DNA from: Aphelenchoides besseyi
Lineage: Eukaryota > Nematoda > Chromadorea > Rhabditida > Aphelenchoididae
NCBI GenBank assembly: GCA_024699855.1
Contig: JAMPIQ010000001.1
Location: forward strand, 18,042,001-18,106,000
Reading direction: 5' to 3'
Length of the DNA stretch: 64,000 bases
The position numbers and the translations under genes are program-made. Positions 10,201-26,491 of this stretch are shown one piece after another; within the stretch, counting starts at the first letter, position 1; every line of letters starts with the position of its first letter. Under the pieces are notes generated by a model that saw only the letters and a list, made by a program, of their open reading frames with translations, was not told the DNA's origin and made no database searches.

Positions 10201-12779
10201 AAAGGCTCCATGTATGATCAACGGAAAGTGTCGACACAAGTTCCCAAAACAGTTTTTGGAAGAGACCAAAGTAAACGAAAATGGCTATCCATTTCTCAAA
10301 AGACCGAACAACGACCGATTCATCGAAATCAAAAATGTGAAATATGACAACCGTCGCGTAGTTCCGTACAGTTGGTATCTTCTGAAACGCTATCGTTGTC
10401 ACATCAATGTTGAAATCGTGAGTTCCATCAAGAATGTGAAGTATCTCTACAAGTACGCGTACAAAGGATACGATGCCGCTTCTCTGGAACTTCAATCTTC
10501 GGGGAACATTAATCACGACGAAATAAAAGATCACATTGACGGTCGTTACGTTGGTCCGGTTGAAGCGTGTTATCGAATTTTGAAATTAAAAATGCACGAC
10601 AAATCCCATCACGTTGAACGGCTTCCAATCCATCTCGAGAATCAACAGGCAGTTTACGTCGAAGAAGATTGTGATGCCGATAAAGCAAAAAAAGCAATGG
10701 AAAAAGAAACCAAACTGATGGACTTTTTCAAATTGAACGAACGAGATGTAAATGCTCGAAAGTTGTTGTTGTACTCGGAGATACCAACTCACTACACCTG
10801 GAAATCACTGAAAGTTCAAAACAATCAAACCGATGAAACAATCACTCACTGGGAACAACGAGTCAGAAGCAGCAAAACCGTCGGTCGAATGTACGCGATT
10901 AGTCCGAGTCAAGGCGATTTGTGGCATTTGCGACTTCTTCTTCAACACGTTAGAGGAGCTCAAAGTTTCAAGGAATTGCGCACGGTTAACGGAATTGAGT
11001 ATCAAAATAACGGAGAAGCATGTTTGAAATTGGGACTTATTGAAGATGACGAAGAGTACATCAAATGCATGCAAGAAGCAGTTCAGGTGTTGATGCCGAG
11101 AAGATTGCGAACCCTATTTGCCAACATCCTCATTCACTGCAATCCTGCTGATCCAAAGACTTTGTGGGAAATGTTCAAAAATGATCTCAGCGACGATTTC
11201 AATCGTCACTTGAAAGATCGATCGAAAGCGATTGCAAAAGCATACCAACGAATTGACACGATTCTGCAGCGAGAGAAAACAGATCCATCAAAGACTTCCC
11301 ATCAATGGACGCTGTTGAGGACATCGAAGAGATTGAGGACACAATCGATCACGACCAGGAACTTGAAGCCGCAAAAGAGTTGTACGAAACCTTGAACGCC
11401 GAACAAAAAATTGTTGTTGACAAAGTTCTCGCCGCTCTTCAAAGTCCCCAAATTGATGGAAAGCCGAAGTGTTTCTTTGTAGATGGTCTAGGCGGAACCG
11501 GCAAGACTTACGTCTACAAAACACTGTGCCATTTTGTCAACGGAAACAAGAAGAAATTCTCGGCCTGTGCATTCACTGGAATCGCAGCTTTGTTGTTACC
11601 AAATGGCAAAACATGTCACAAAACTTTTGGTCTTGGAGTTCCGCTTGAACGTGATTCGAATTCAAACTTGACAGCAACAAGTCGTGGTGGTAAAATGTTG
11701 ATGAATGCTGATATTATTATCTGGGACGAAGCACCAATGGCCCCTCGCTATGCACTGGAAATAGCCGACACCGCAAACTTCAGGAATTAATGAACACCGT
11801 TTTACCGTTTGGAGGCAAAATCATGGTTCTTGGAGGCGATTTCCGTCAAATTCTGCCAATTTTGAAATACGGCACAGTCAGCGAAACGATCAATTTGTCC
11901 ATTTGTTCATCAAAACTGTGGAAATATTTCGAGCAATTGAAATTAACGAAAAACATGCGAACAAAACCGAACGAAGTTCAATTCGCTGATTTCCTCAAAC
12001 AAGTCGGAGAAGGAACTTTGAATGACAAGAACGAAACGATCGAATTGCCAACACACTGCTTACTTGAACAGAACTTAGAACAAGAGATCTTCGGCGTGTT
12101 AATAGAAAAAAAGAAGTTTAAGGAAATGGGAAACTCGGCGATTTTGGTATCAAAACACATTGGCGTAAACGAATCGAATGAAAAAGTCTTGAATATGTTA
12201 GAGGGTCAAACAAAAATTTATCTCTCAATTGACACTGCCATGGATGCTGAGAACTGTGATGATCAAACTTTGCTGCTACCAGAGTATCTGAACATGATTG
12301 AAGACGCATCACTACCAGCTCATAAATTGGAGTTGAAGAAAAATGCGGTTGTGATTTTGATTCGAAATTTGTCACAAGAAGACGGTTTGTGCAATGGAAC
12401 ACGAATGTTGGTCGCTGAAATGAACAACCACTCGATCGAATGCGAGATTCTTACGGGACATCATGCTGGTGAACGTCACATCATTCCACGAATTAACAAC
12501 ACAATTACATATCACAATGTGTTTCAATTAAACCGCAAGCAGTTCCCATTGAAATTGGCATTTGCTATGACAATCAACAAGAGTCAAGGCCAAACTTTCG
12601 AACGAGTTGGGCTGAATCTCGAGCATGAAGTCTTTGAGCACGGTCAGTTGTACGTGGCTTTGTCACGAGCACGATCTTGGGATTCAGTGAAAGCTCTCGT
12701 TCCATCAAAAGATCAACAAACTTCTTCGAACTGTTTTGTTAAGAACATCGTTCATCGCGAAATCTTTAAAAGATTGTGA
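7288..12779 (+). pseudogene. Fused C48 (Ulp1-like) protease / Helitron Rep / PIF1 helicase, multiply frameshifted
   Basis: The coding region starts MPKRKIELTDEEKKERE with a basic coiled coil. Next comes a C48-type cysteine protease domain (7720-8170) with its His (NGHYVLSIME), Asp (HYCDSLHC), Gln and Cys (QQDGYNCAAYVV). A coiled coil of ETDEQK...RL repeats spans 8385-8630. Then come the Helitron N-terminal region and the HUH Rep (GLPHIHCLVSLKDG at ~10030; Tyr pair in KYLYKYAYKGYD at ~10440). The C-terminal PIF1-type helicase has GLGGTGKTYVYKTL (Walker A), IIIWDEAPM (Walker B), GGDFRQILP, and INKSQGQTF...LYVALSRA at the end. Continuity is broken near 8376-8383 (A8 run), 9240-9270, 9605-9660, 11290-11330 and 11760-11790. 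Each break is cured by shifting frame, and the domain order stays intact. I read it as one former protein of ~1,800 residues, or as assembly indels. Confidence 0.88.
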
Positions 12780-13114
12780 AAACAATTTGTGTGCACATAA
12801 ATGTTTGATGAGAAAGATACGCAGAACAATAAATGAAGTGAAATACAATGGTTTGGAAGAAAGACTACGATCATTAAGTAATGGAAAAACACGATTTGCC
12901 GCTGCATAACTTTTCTATTCATCAAGAACTTTCAATACAACGAATACTTCTTTTCAATGTTGTGTTGTCTATTTCGGCAAGAATTTTACTTTCAAATTTT
13001 ACTGATTGGCAGCAAATCAAAAGTTTGCTCACATTGCTGCAACAAAGTGATTTTTAAGCTCACCGTCTGGAACTCACTCTCTCACGCAATTGCGCAACAG
13101 AAAAATTTCGACCG
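12780..13114. other. Spacer between helicase and RPA-like gene
   Basis: AT-rich, with no frame of interest. It holds the 3'UTR of the helicase transcript (AATAAA-type motif near 12829) and the upstream region of the RPA-like gene. Confidence 0.5.
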
Positions 13115-13120
13115 TATAAA
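13115..13120 (+). promoter_or_regulatory. TATA box of the RPA-like gene
   Basis: TATAAA sits about 80 bp upstream of the ATG at 13197, indicating that the RPA-like gene has its own promoter rather than being read from the helicase transcript. Confidence 0.65.
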
Positions 13121-13196
13121 AGCTCGTTGAAATCGAAATTTTGCTCATTCGATTGTTTCTTCTTTCAACAGTCGGTTGTTCCTTTTGGTTTCGATC

Positions 13197-14118
13197 ATGT
13201 CTCTTATCTCGGCGTCGTCGTTAGTCACAGGAGTTGTAGCGGGCTCAATTGTTGATGAACTGTTTGGTACGATTGGAGATGTTCAGAAAGCGCGAAAGGT
13301 GGGTCGAGGACCCGAATCCGAACGAAAGTTGCTATTCAAATTGGATCTTCATTTGGATACGGGATTTGCTGAGTGTGTCGCGTGGTCTAAAGCGGCCGAA
13401 ACGTTCGACAAGATGGATTTGAAGACCGGCCAAGTAAGTCCTTATTGTATTTGAAAGTAGCAACTCATCTTTTAATGTTTAGATTATTCGAGTTGAAATG
13501 GTCACTGTTATTTCGTACAAGTCGCCGATTTATGCACGTGGATTGGGTGTTCAGCTCAAGCTAGATGAGAGAGCAGCAGCATCGAAATCGTAGGCTCAGG
13601 AAAATTCCCGACCATCGAAGACAACAAGACCAAGTACTTGGAGTGCGCGCTTAAAGAGTTGGTTAGTGTTCCCGAAAACACCAAAATTCGTACGCTTTTC
13701 ACATAGTTATTGTTTGCCATTAATCTTTTTAGTTCTCAACGACGTCTTCTTGAAAGTAGTTCCTCGTCGAATGGCTTCTCCAATAAATATGGGCGAAATG
13801 CGCGGAAGTTTGGCTGATCAAGAGCAAACATCGATATACCAATTCGTGTTTTGGATCCGAACGGCGATTGGACCAAATTCAAGCGATTGGAGGCTGTGCA
13901 GGTTACTGGAGTTTTAAAAAAGAATGGTTCGGTGTTTTTCGCTCTTTACTAATTGCCATTTTGTTTAAGATATTGTGGTCCAATCGATCGAGAACATTAT
14001 CGTTCGTGATGCGCCTCCGATCTCTGTAACTGAAGCGGCGTTGGCAATCAATACGCCATTTGGATCGAAACGCCCAATTGTGGACAAAAACGAAGATTCG
14101 CCACCATTTAAAATTTAA
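13197..14118 (+). pseudogene. RPA-like OB-fold ssDNA-binding protein of the element, frameshifted
   Basis: It starts MSLISASSLVTGVVAGS. The first exon ends at 13433 (GTAAGT) and the second begins after TTTAG at about 13483. Across that junction the residues CVAWSKAAETFDKMDLKTGQ then IIRVEMVTVISYKSPI resemble the RPA70 DNA-binding-domain OB-fold pattern (a 'W/F-N-x-A-x-x-F' strand, a loop, then 'V-Y-x-I' and a conserved-Lys strand). RPA-like proteins are known accessory products of some Helitrons, where they coat single-stranded DNA. Frame breaks occur near 13564-13590 (the frame continues as SSSIEIVGSGKFP) and about 13800-13840 (IDIPIRVLDPNGDW). The last exon ends DKNEDSPPFKI. A polyadenylation-type AATAAA follows at about 14145. 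Confidence 0.65.
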
Positions 14119-14350
14119 TTGATTGTTGTGTTAACCGTTTTATTTAATAAATGATTGTTTTTAACCATTTTTGTTTGGATATTGTAAAAGATAAATGAAA
14201 CTGCAATGTCTTGGTTTGAAACGACTGCATTAGTCACGAATATCCCATTAAATTGTTGGTTATAAGAAACATAAAAGAATATGATAAGAAGAATTTGTTA
14301 AGTTCTCTACTAATGTAACGTTGATACTCTTTGTAAAACAATTAGAAGGA

Positions 14351-14371
14351 GGCCCCCCCGAAGGGGGGGCC
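14351..14371. other. GC-rich perfect hairpin, right side of element
   Basis: GGCCCCCCC / GAA / GGGGGGGCC forms a perfect 9-bp stem with a 3-nt loop, downstream of both genes in the direction of transcription. This is where a Helitron 3' hairpin would be expected. The following GACCTGCTACTTGT offers CTAC rather than the canonical CTRR terminus, so I do not call a Helitron end here. Confidence 0.75.
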
Positions 14372-14960
14372 GACCTGCTACTTGTCCATTTCAACAAACT
14401 GCACACCGAACCCTCTCAAATTTGCATCCGAAAAATCCGACCCTTTTTCTCATTTCAAAATCAATCAATTACCATAACTCGACGCTCGCTCTTTTCATTC
14501 GAAAATAAAAGCGGACGCGTTCGGTTGCATACAATCAAACAAACTATTCTCGCTTCATTTATTGGTTTAATAATTGTTTTAATATTTAATGTCAAGTGAA
14601 TTAAGTGTATTTATAAAAAATAGTTACCAATGTACGTGATAGTCGACAAAGAAATGACGCCAGCAACTGTCTCGATCAAACTTGCAAGTCGACGTTCCAT
14701 ACGATTAGCATTGCGAGTCGATACATCAAGTGGAGTTTGAAACTTCTCAACCAAAAGTCGAACAACCACATTTGCGTCGATCATTTTTGTCGAATGTGTC
14801 GAAAATGAGAGTTTCGATTTTGAAGCACGAAGGACCGTAGTAACAACTCTCCATCGGTGCAATTTTGTTGTAAATGAAAAGTAAACGCAAAAATCTCGTT
14901 AGCTTGCACAACAACATTTCCTCTCTTTACACCGCCTTGCTCCCTTACTTACACTGCTTC
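14372..14960. other. Non-coding interval between right hairpin and right TIR
   Basis: The first ~200 bases are G-poor on the plus strand, as in the left leader. An 84-codon minus frame at 14611-14862 has no recognisable features and is not called. Confidence 0.5.
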
Positions 14961-15277
14961 TTAACCACTCGGCCACCGCTGCTTACACTTTCAATTGAAA
15001 ACGACCGGACCATAACTCAAAAAAATTTGAGGCCAAATGAAACGGCCAATATCTCCGTAATAAGGCACGATAAAAAGAAAAGGACTTTACCACGATAATC
15101 AGCATGATCGATACTACGATTTTAGCGATTTTTTCATTTTTGGTTTTTGGCCAATAACTTGGCCAGTTCTGCGATTGGGCAAAAATGACTTGTACAGTAA
15201 TGTTCAGCTCATCGAGACGCGTCGATTGATACCATCGACATCAAATTACAGCGGGGATCGATGACAAGCACTCCTTG
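14961..15277 (-). repeat. Right terminal inverted repeat of the 10 kb element
   Basis: It is the reverse complement of the left terminal repeat, including the tRNA-like A-box (minus strand, inner edge at about 14961-14981) and the terminal ACAAG/CTTGT mini-hairpin. The two A-boxes therefore point inward from both ends. Confidence 0.92.
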
Positions 15278-15692
15278 TTAGTTGTCCGAATCTATGAGTT
15301 TAAGCACGTTAAATAGCCAGACTTTTGGGCTTTCTATTTATATAATATAAAGAATGGTTGTTGGCAGAATCTCTGAGACACATTGATTAGAGTGATGAAC
15401 GTGCTATACAAGCAAATGAAGGGTGTTGTGTAATTTAGCTCGTTGGCTGGTTGGATTTCGCTGATATACACAGAATTTGGAGTTTATTAATGTATCTTGT
15501 TAATCTGTTAACTTCAGGCTTCTACAGTCACTGGTTTTCTAGTTATAGTCAATGGAAGTTGACTTCTCTCGGAGGTCGATATCTGATAGTTGGCATTCTT
15601 CTCTGTTACATTTTCAAATTAACTGCTTCTACTGACTACACTTAGACCAACTGTTTGTGTAATTCACAATATTAGCCATCAATTTTGACCGG
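15278..15692 (-). repeat. Repeat A remnant, right part
   Basis: It continues the repeat A homology interrupted at 5209. Landmarks shared with the reverse complement of 27943-28330 are GGGTGTTGTGTA followed by TTTAGCTCGTTGGCTGGTTG, and the final ACTGACTACA...AGCCA segment. It starts TTAGTTGTCCG. Confidence 0.85.
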
Positions 15693-16057
15693 TTTTATAA
15701 TGAAAATTGTGAACTCAGATCGAAGCACTTTATGAGAATGTTAATTGACGATATATCGATAGTAAGCGCTTAAATGCAGTGATATTAGTTTTTAGTCTTA
15801 TAATGCGCTTAACAATCATCTAATGGAAGGTATAGAAATAAGGACATTAATTTTGTCGGTCGTTGAAATTCACACTAAGTCGATGGTTTGATCGCATTTT
15901 CGATCTCCGGTTTTGATTCCCAACGCCCTCTAGCAATCAGTTGGAAACTCAATTAAACTAAAAACAACACGACACGAAGATTTATAACTGATAATTGATT
16001 AAAGCTCTTCGCTAAACATCTTTAAAGTAGCGAATTTTATTTCATTCGATTCTACAC
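15693..16057. other. AT-rich spacer
   Basis: No gene, repeat or RNA recognised between the repeat A remnant and repeat B. Confidence 0.5.
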
Positions 16058-16410
16058 CCATTCGACATCAACGAACATCTCAGTATTCTGTTTACATCAA
16101 CTGCCAATCAAGACTTAATTGAATGTCAATTCAGTCGGACCACACGCAGCGTTTTCCGCTTACATTTTGGCCGCTCGCTGTGGGTGGTCGTTTGAATCGA
16201 GATTGGTTTTGGGCTCTAAAATTCGAGTATCGATTGTCGATGGAAACTGATAATGTCTATCGACTACGGTGGCCGTAGAGCATCTGCCCAACAACTCTCG
16301 GACCCTATCGATGAATCCTCAAATTTATCGATGATCCTCTCCCGTCAATTTTTCGGACCACCCACAACAAGCGGCCCAAATGGACGCAGAAAACGCGGCG
16401 TGTGGTCTTC
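16058..16410. repeat. Repeat B, copy 1 (foldback/MITE-like, 353 bp)
   Basis: It is nearly identical over the same 353 bp length to 29040-29392, in the same orientation. It begins CCATTCGACATCAACG and ends GCGTGTGGTCTTC. Internally it carries two long imperfect inverted arms, about 16137-16190 and 16355-16407. Both include GACCACACGC-type, GCGTTTTC, GGCCGCT and TGTGGGTGGTC blocks. The loop between the arms contains several ATCGAT/TATCGA motifs. Confidence 0.85.
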
Positions 16411-16775
16411 AGAAAAGTGTTAATTATCGGATTTGTTTTAAAAGTCCTGATTATCGAATGATTATAATTAGATGAGTGTATTGATCAGTCAAAATCGATG
16501 AACAGCTTTGAAGATTCTAATCGCGAATTGAATGAATAATCTAAAGTCAATGAAAACATGTGATCATTCACATTGGTTTTTGTAAATGCACGACAACAAC
16601 AAACTTTAGATGTTTCCATAACAAGTGGATTTTGTTATCTTTATCCTGAAACTTCAATCGAATGCTTTTAAATAACACGCGTTTATTCAAAAATATTTCC
16701 ATCCAAAAATGTGGATGCTAAAGCGTGTAAGTCATAGAACATTGCAGTATGTACAACAGAAAATTCGAACTTGAT
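16411..16775. other. 3' flank of the glucocerebrosidase gene
   Basis: AT-rich spacer. No gene seen. Confidence 0.5.
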
Positions 16776-18856
16776 TTAACGTTGCCGCTTATTCCAAATG
16801 AAAGTTGCGATTGAGGATGCTGGAATCTCGTAGCTTAACGACCCGCTTTCTGTTGGATCTTTGATAGTGATATCGAAGGATTGAGCATCGTTTTCGTTGT
16901 GAACAACAAGTACGCGTTGATTAGATGGTGTAATGAAAGCAATTGCATCACAACGGCTATCGTATGCGAGACCCGTGATTTTTGCATCAATGTGAACGGA
17001 ACCAGGAGGAATGAATTTGCTAAGAACAAGTTATTGGATTTTTAACCATTCAATTACCTGAAGTGTGCTAAAACGTAGAACATTGGCTGCTTATAAAATT
17101 CATCAGTTGATGCGTTCACGATGATCGGCGAATCAACAAAGTTACTGGCCTGAAGATTTGAAGTGTTAATATTCGTTTTTTGCTGTTTACCCAATTGGGA
17201 CCCCCTTGCTCATTCAAACACAAGTTCCAATCGACCCATCCAACGACCCACCGTTTCAAAACGCCGATTATATCTCTCGCGTATCGATCGGCATGATTCC
17301 AAGAACCGAGATTGGGACCGTGATTGAAGTATTCAGAACCAGTACAAGCCTTTAAAGTATTCTAATAATCGACGAATAAAATCTTGTTTGAATACTTCGG
17401 TTGAAAGAATAAACTTTTCCGGATGTTGATCGTGAAGTTCGTTCAATTGATCTCGACCAACAAAATCGCTAAAATACCAATGGATTCCAACGCCATCAAT
17501 GAAAGAAGCGGCAGTTGGGTCTGAAAGAATCTAAGAAGCATTCGCTTAAAAATTGAGAATAAAAACAGTACTTTGTTCGGATACCACGGAAGTAAAAAAA
17601 GGTTATCGTCATTGACCATTAACTTTAATTGAGAAGTCACATTTGTTTGTCTGAGAAATGGGCCAAGAAAGTTGATAACAAATTCGCTAAATATAAAGTT
17701 TCCACTTTTAACTTGAACTCTTACCGTTGTTCACGTGCCGAATAATACATTGTTTGCCACGGAAACCATGGAATCATTCCTGATGACGGTTCGTTTTGTG
17801 TCGTTAATCCCCAAAATAAGACTCCATGATTGGCGTATTCTTGGAAGAATCTAAAATTATCATATAACAGGAAAGATTTGATCACTAACCGAACCAAATA
17901 TCGAGCATAACTCCGATAGTAGGGTCCGTTTGTTTGCCCTTTCAAAGTTCCACCTCCCTTCATTCTTCCAGATGTTTTCATCCAATAAGGTGCTGACCAC
18001 TGGATTAGATTTATGTTTAGAAAAAGCCATCAAGCACTTACCGGGCTGCCAAAAAGCTTCAATTCGCCGTTAGTCAGATTCATTGCTTGAATGAGATATG
18101 GAATCTAAACTCAAATGTTCACGAATAGAATAATTTCATGTTTAACCTTTGCTTCCAAATCCTCTGGAGCCAGTTTGAAAGTTTTCAAATCGAAATCGTT
18201 CGCAACGTCTAGATATGAGTAAATTCTTGAAGAGAAGTCACAGGATGCTATAGGCACACGCCCAATCGTATAACCGATTCCTAAAAGATGTCAAAGAATC
18301 CAAAAGCGTCAACTAACCATCTTCACCATAGTATTGTCGAATAAGTGAGTTTCGTGTGGGAGTGCTTAACGCGTTCAAATTTATTCCCACAGCATCGGTA
18401 AATGCGCCTCCTAAAAATGAAGTTAAAAATCAGTGCCTACGATTTCACATACCGAATCCCAAGATATTTTGAAGTCTTTTTGATGGATCGATTCGTATTA
18501 CGACCGAGTCTAAACTCGCACAAGCTTATTCTATGCTAAAAGCGTGTTGCTTACTCAAATTCTTCTTTATGTTTTGGAACCGAGTGATTTCCTTCTCCAA
18601 ACGTTTTCCTTCTTTGTTCGTGAGGTAGACGGCCGCTTGACCATCGGCTAATGAACGCAGAGGTTCGATTTCATCGCAGTAAGTGGCATTGCAAACACAA
18701 ACGATCTTCACATCTGATCCAGGGATTTTGCGTCTAATACACGAGTTTAATGCCAGAACATTGAGTGTAAAAACTGAAACATAAACGTTTGTTTTTCCTA
18801 GATTACTTACATGCGAATACAAGTATACCAAAGAGTCTTTGACGAAACTTCGACAT
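16776..18856 (-). CDS. gba: Glucosylceramidase (GH30 acid beta-glucosidase)
   Basis: This is the lysosomal enzyme that hydrolyses glucosylceramide to glucose and ceramide. The start [15 protein letters not shown] lies right after a TTACAG acceptor. A secretory signal is followed by [19 protein letters not shown] and TYCDEIEPL, the family's Cys-rich N-terminus. Catalytic segments are present. The acid/base Glu is in [13 protein letters not shown] (~17800), then [20 protein letters not shown]. The nucleophile Glu is in [15 protein letters not shown], exactly at an exon junction (~17340-17400). Next come [11 protein letters not shown] and VGWVDWN-type residues, and the C-terminal beta domain ends [12 protein letters not shown] with TAA at 16776-16778. 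Many introns of 38-55 nt interrupt it. I see no disabling change. Nematodes often have several paralogues, so one-to-one orthology is not claimed. Confidence 0.92.
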
Positions 18857-19203
18857 CTGTAAGATTTTAACAGTAACAAATGATGAACTAAACATTAAAC
18901 GCGTAGACTTTGTTTTTAATCAGACCAAAGGTTGTGAATAAAAAACAAGATTTGGTTGCTGGGAACACAAACAAATTCATTAGATCAGTTTGTTTTTAGC
19001 GGCAAAAAAGCAAAAGATGCGACCAACTGCCACCCAAAGCTGTTCGTTTCACGCCCCAAACGATCAAAGAACCTTGAAAGGAAATGACAACTAATTTATT
19101 TTTGAATCAACAACAATCAACAGGTAAAGAAATAGTAACTGTTTAGAAAACTGACACGTTCATTGAAAGTATTTTGACCAGAACAAAAGTGAGTGCGAAC
19201 CCT
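18857..19203. other. Spacer between glucocerebrosidase and riboflavin kinase
   Basis: It holds the promoter and 5' flank of gba and the 3' flank of the riboflavin kinase gene. No gene seen. Confidence 0.5.
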
Positions 19204-19816
19204 TCAAAGTTCCAAATTATGACCGAGATCTTTGGCTAAAGCGCTAATTGCCGTTTCATTCTCATGCAAATAGGCAATTGTATCGTTCTTGTCTTTTTCA
19301 ATCGCTTCGATGAGTTCCGCTAAAGCAAATGGTTACAAACGGCAAACAGAGCAGAATAACTTAATGAAGAAAACACCCGCATTGGTCGAAGATAGTGAAG
19401 AGCGACTGCTTCCAAGTTCGCACCGTAGAAATCGTCTTGAAATGTTTTCAGAATATGCACTTCCTAAATAAACAGATAGAATGTTGAAGGTCGAAAAGAC
19501 GACCAACCACCGTTTTCAATTTGCTATCAAACTGCACGTTATAACCGACGCTCATAACCATCGGGTAGAATGGACTTTCGTTCACTCTCGCCAATCCTGC
19601 GTAAATTCCCTCGACAAAACCGACCGGTAGTGAATCAACGGCCGTTCGATCCAAGTTTGCTAAACGACAATAAGAACAAAAGTTGTAAACTTTCAACTCA
19701 CCAGTCGGACATTTCAACTTCTTTCCTCCACGACCAAATCCATGAACTACAACTCCACGAAAACGATGCGGTAGTGTCGTGGATTGCAAATTTTTCTGCT
19801 CATTAACCTCGTCCAT
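19204..19816 (-). CDS. rfk: Riboflavin kinase (flavokinase)
   Basis: This enzyme phosphorylates riboflavin with ATP to FMN, the first step of flavin cofactor synthesis in the cytosol. Start MDEVNEQKNLQST at 19816. The family signature RFRGVVVHGFGRGGKKLKC is followed, across a ~43-nt intron, by PTANLD, the conserved ATP-binding PTAN. Next are VDSLPVGFVEGIYAGLARV and FYPMVMSVGYN. After another intron comes the EVHIL...FYGANLEAVALHYLRPM segment with the conserved Glu. The C-terminal helix ends AKDLGHNLEL and TGA at 19204-19206. Length (~150 residues) is typical of monofunctional animal flavokinases. An in-frame upstream ATG at 19903 would add a hydrophobic leader, but a TTTCATTCAG acceptor lies between it and 19816, so I prefer the later start. 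Confidence 0.92.
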
Positions 19817-20394
19817 GAACAAAACCTGAATGAAAACAATACTGAAAACTATGAAGATGATCAGATTGCAGCGAAATGGCAAAACGCCCAAAACTGCGAA
19901 CATTACGATCGCATCTTCTGCAACACGGCCATGAGGTTAGAAGAGGACAAACAAAAATAAACTTTCGATTAAAAACGTGCGATCCAATCAATCACTTTCA
20001 ACAGTTTCCAGTCATTGAGCAAACTTTTAAAATCAACTTTATGCACGTGACTATAACGGTCGATGATGTTTGTACAAAAGTTTGCGAAGCATAAGCAATA
20101 GGCGCATAGAAGGAAAGAGGAAACCCGGGTATCAGAACACGTTGAGCGATAAGAAAAACCAATCAATGCAGACGACTTTTATTTACCGAGTAGTTCAAAA
20201 GAAAAAGAGATTTGTACAAAATAATCGAATAGGTTTGGTTCCGCTCCACCGGAAAATTAGAAACTGAAGGGTTGATTATGGCACTTAGCGAAAATACGAA
20301 AATAGAAATGAGACCTAAGAAATATAAGTACGATATGCAAAATTGATGATAACAAGAAGAATTGCTTGATATTTGAGTTGAACAGGTGGCAAAC
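19817..20394. other. Spacer between riboflavin kinase and the SH2 gene
   Basis: 5' flank of rfk and 3' flank of the SH2D4-like gene. Short frames here look like chance. Confidence 0.5.

Positions 20395-26491
<6,097 letters not shown>

Larger units (their letters stand above)
5210..15277 (+). mobile_element. 10.07 kb Helitron-like element with ~318 bp terminal inverted repeats
   Basis: The element starts CAAGGAGTGCTTG and ends with the inverse CAAGCACTCCTTG. It is flanked on both sides by TTA (5207-5209 and 15278-15280). The two halves of repeat A continue on either side, so the borders are fixed independently. Inside, reading on the plus strand, are an inverted terminal repeat, a GC-rich hairpin, a G-poor leader, a TATA box, three 5'UTR introns, a C48 protease plus Helitron Rep/PIF1 helicase coding region, a TATA-driven RPA-like gene, a second GC-rich hairpin and the other terminal repeat. 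Rep-helicase places it among rolling-circle transposons. Long terminal inverted repeats are not canonical for Helitrons, so it may be a Helentron/Helitron2-type element, or a Helitron carried inside a TIR transposon. Confidence 0.85.

Noticed and set aside
14351..14390. Canonical Helitron 3' terminus after the hairpin
   Set aside because: Sequence after the hairpin offers CTAC instead of CTRR, and homologous flanks place the true element border 900 bp further right.
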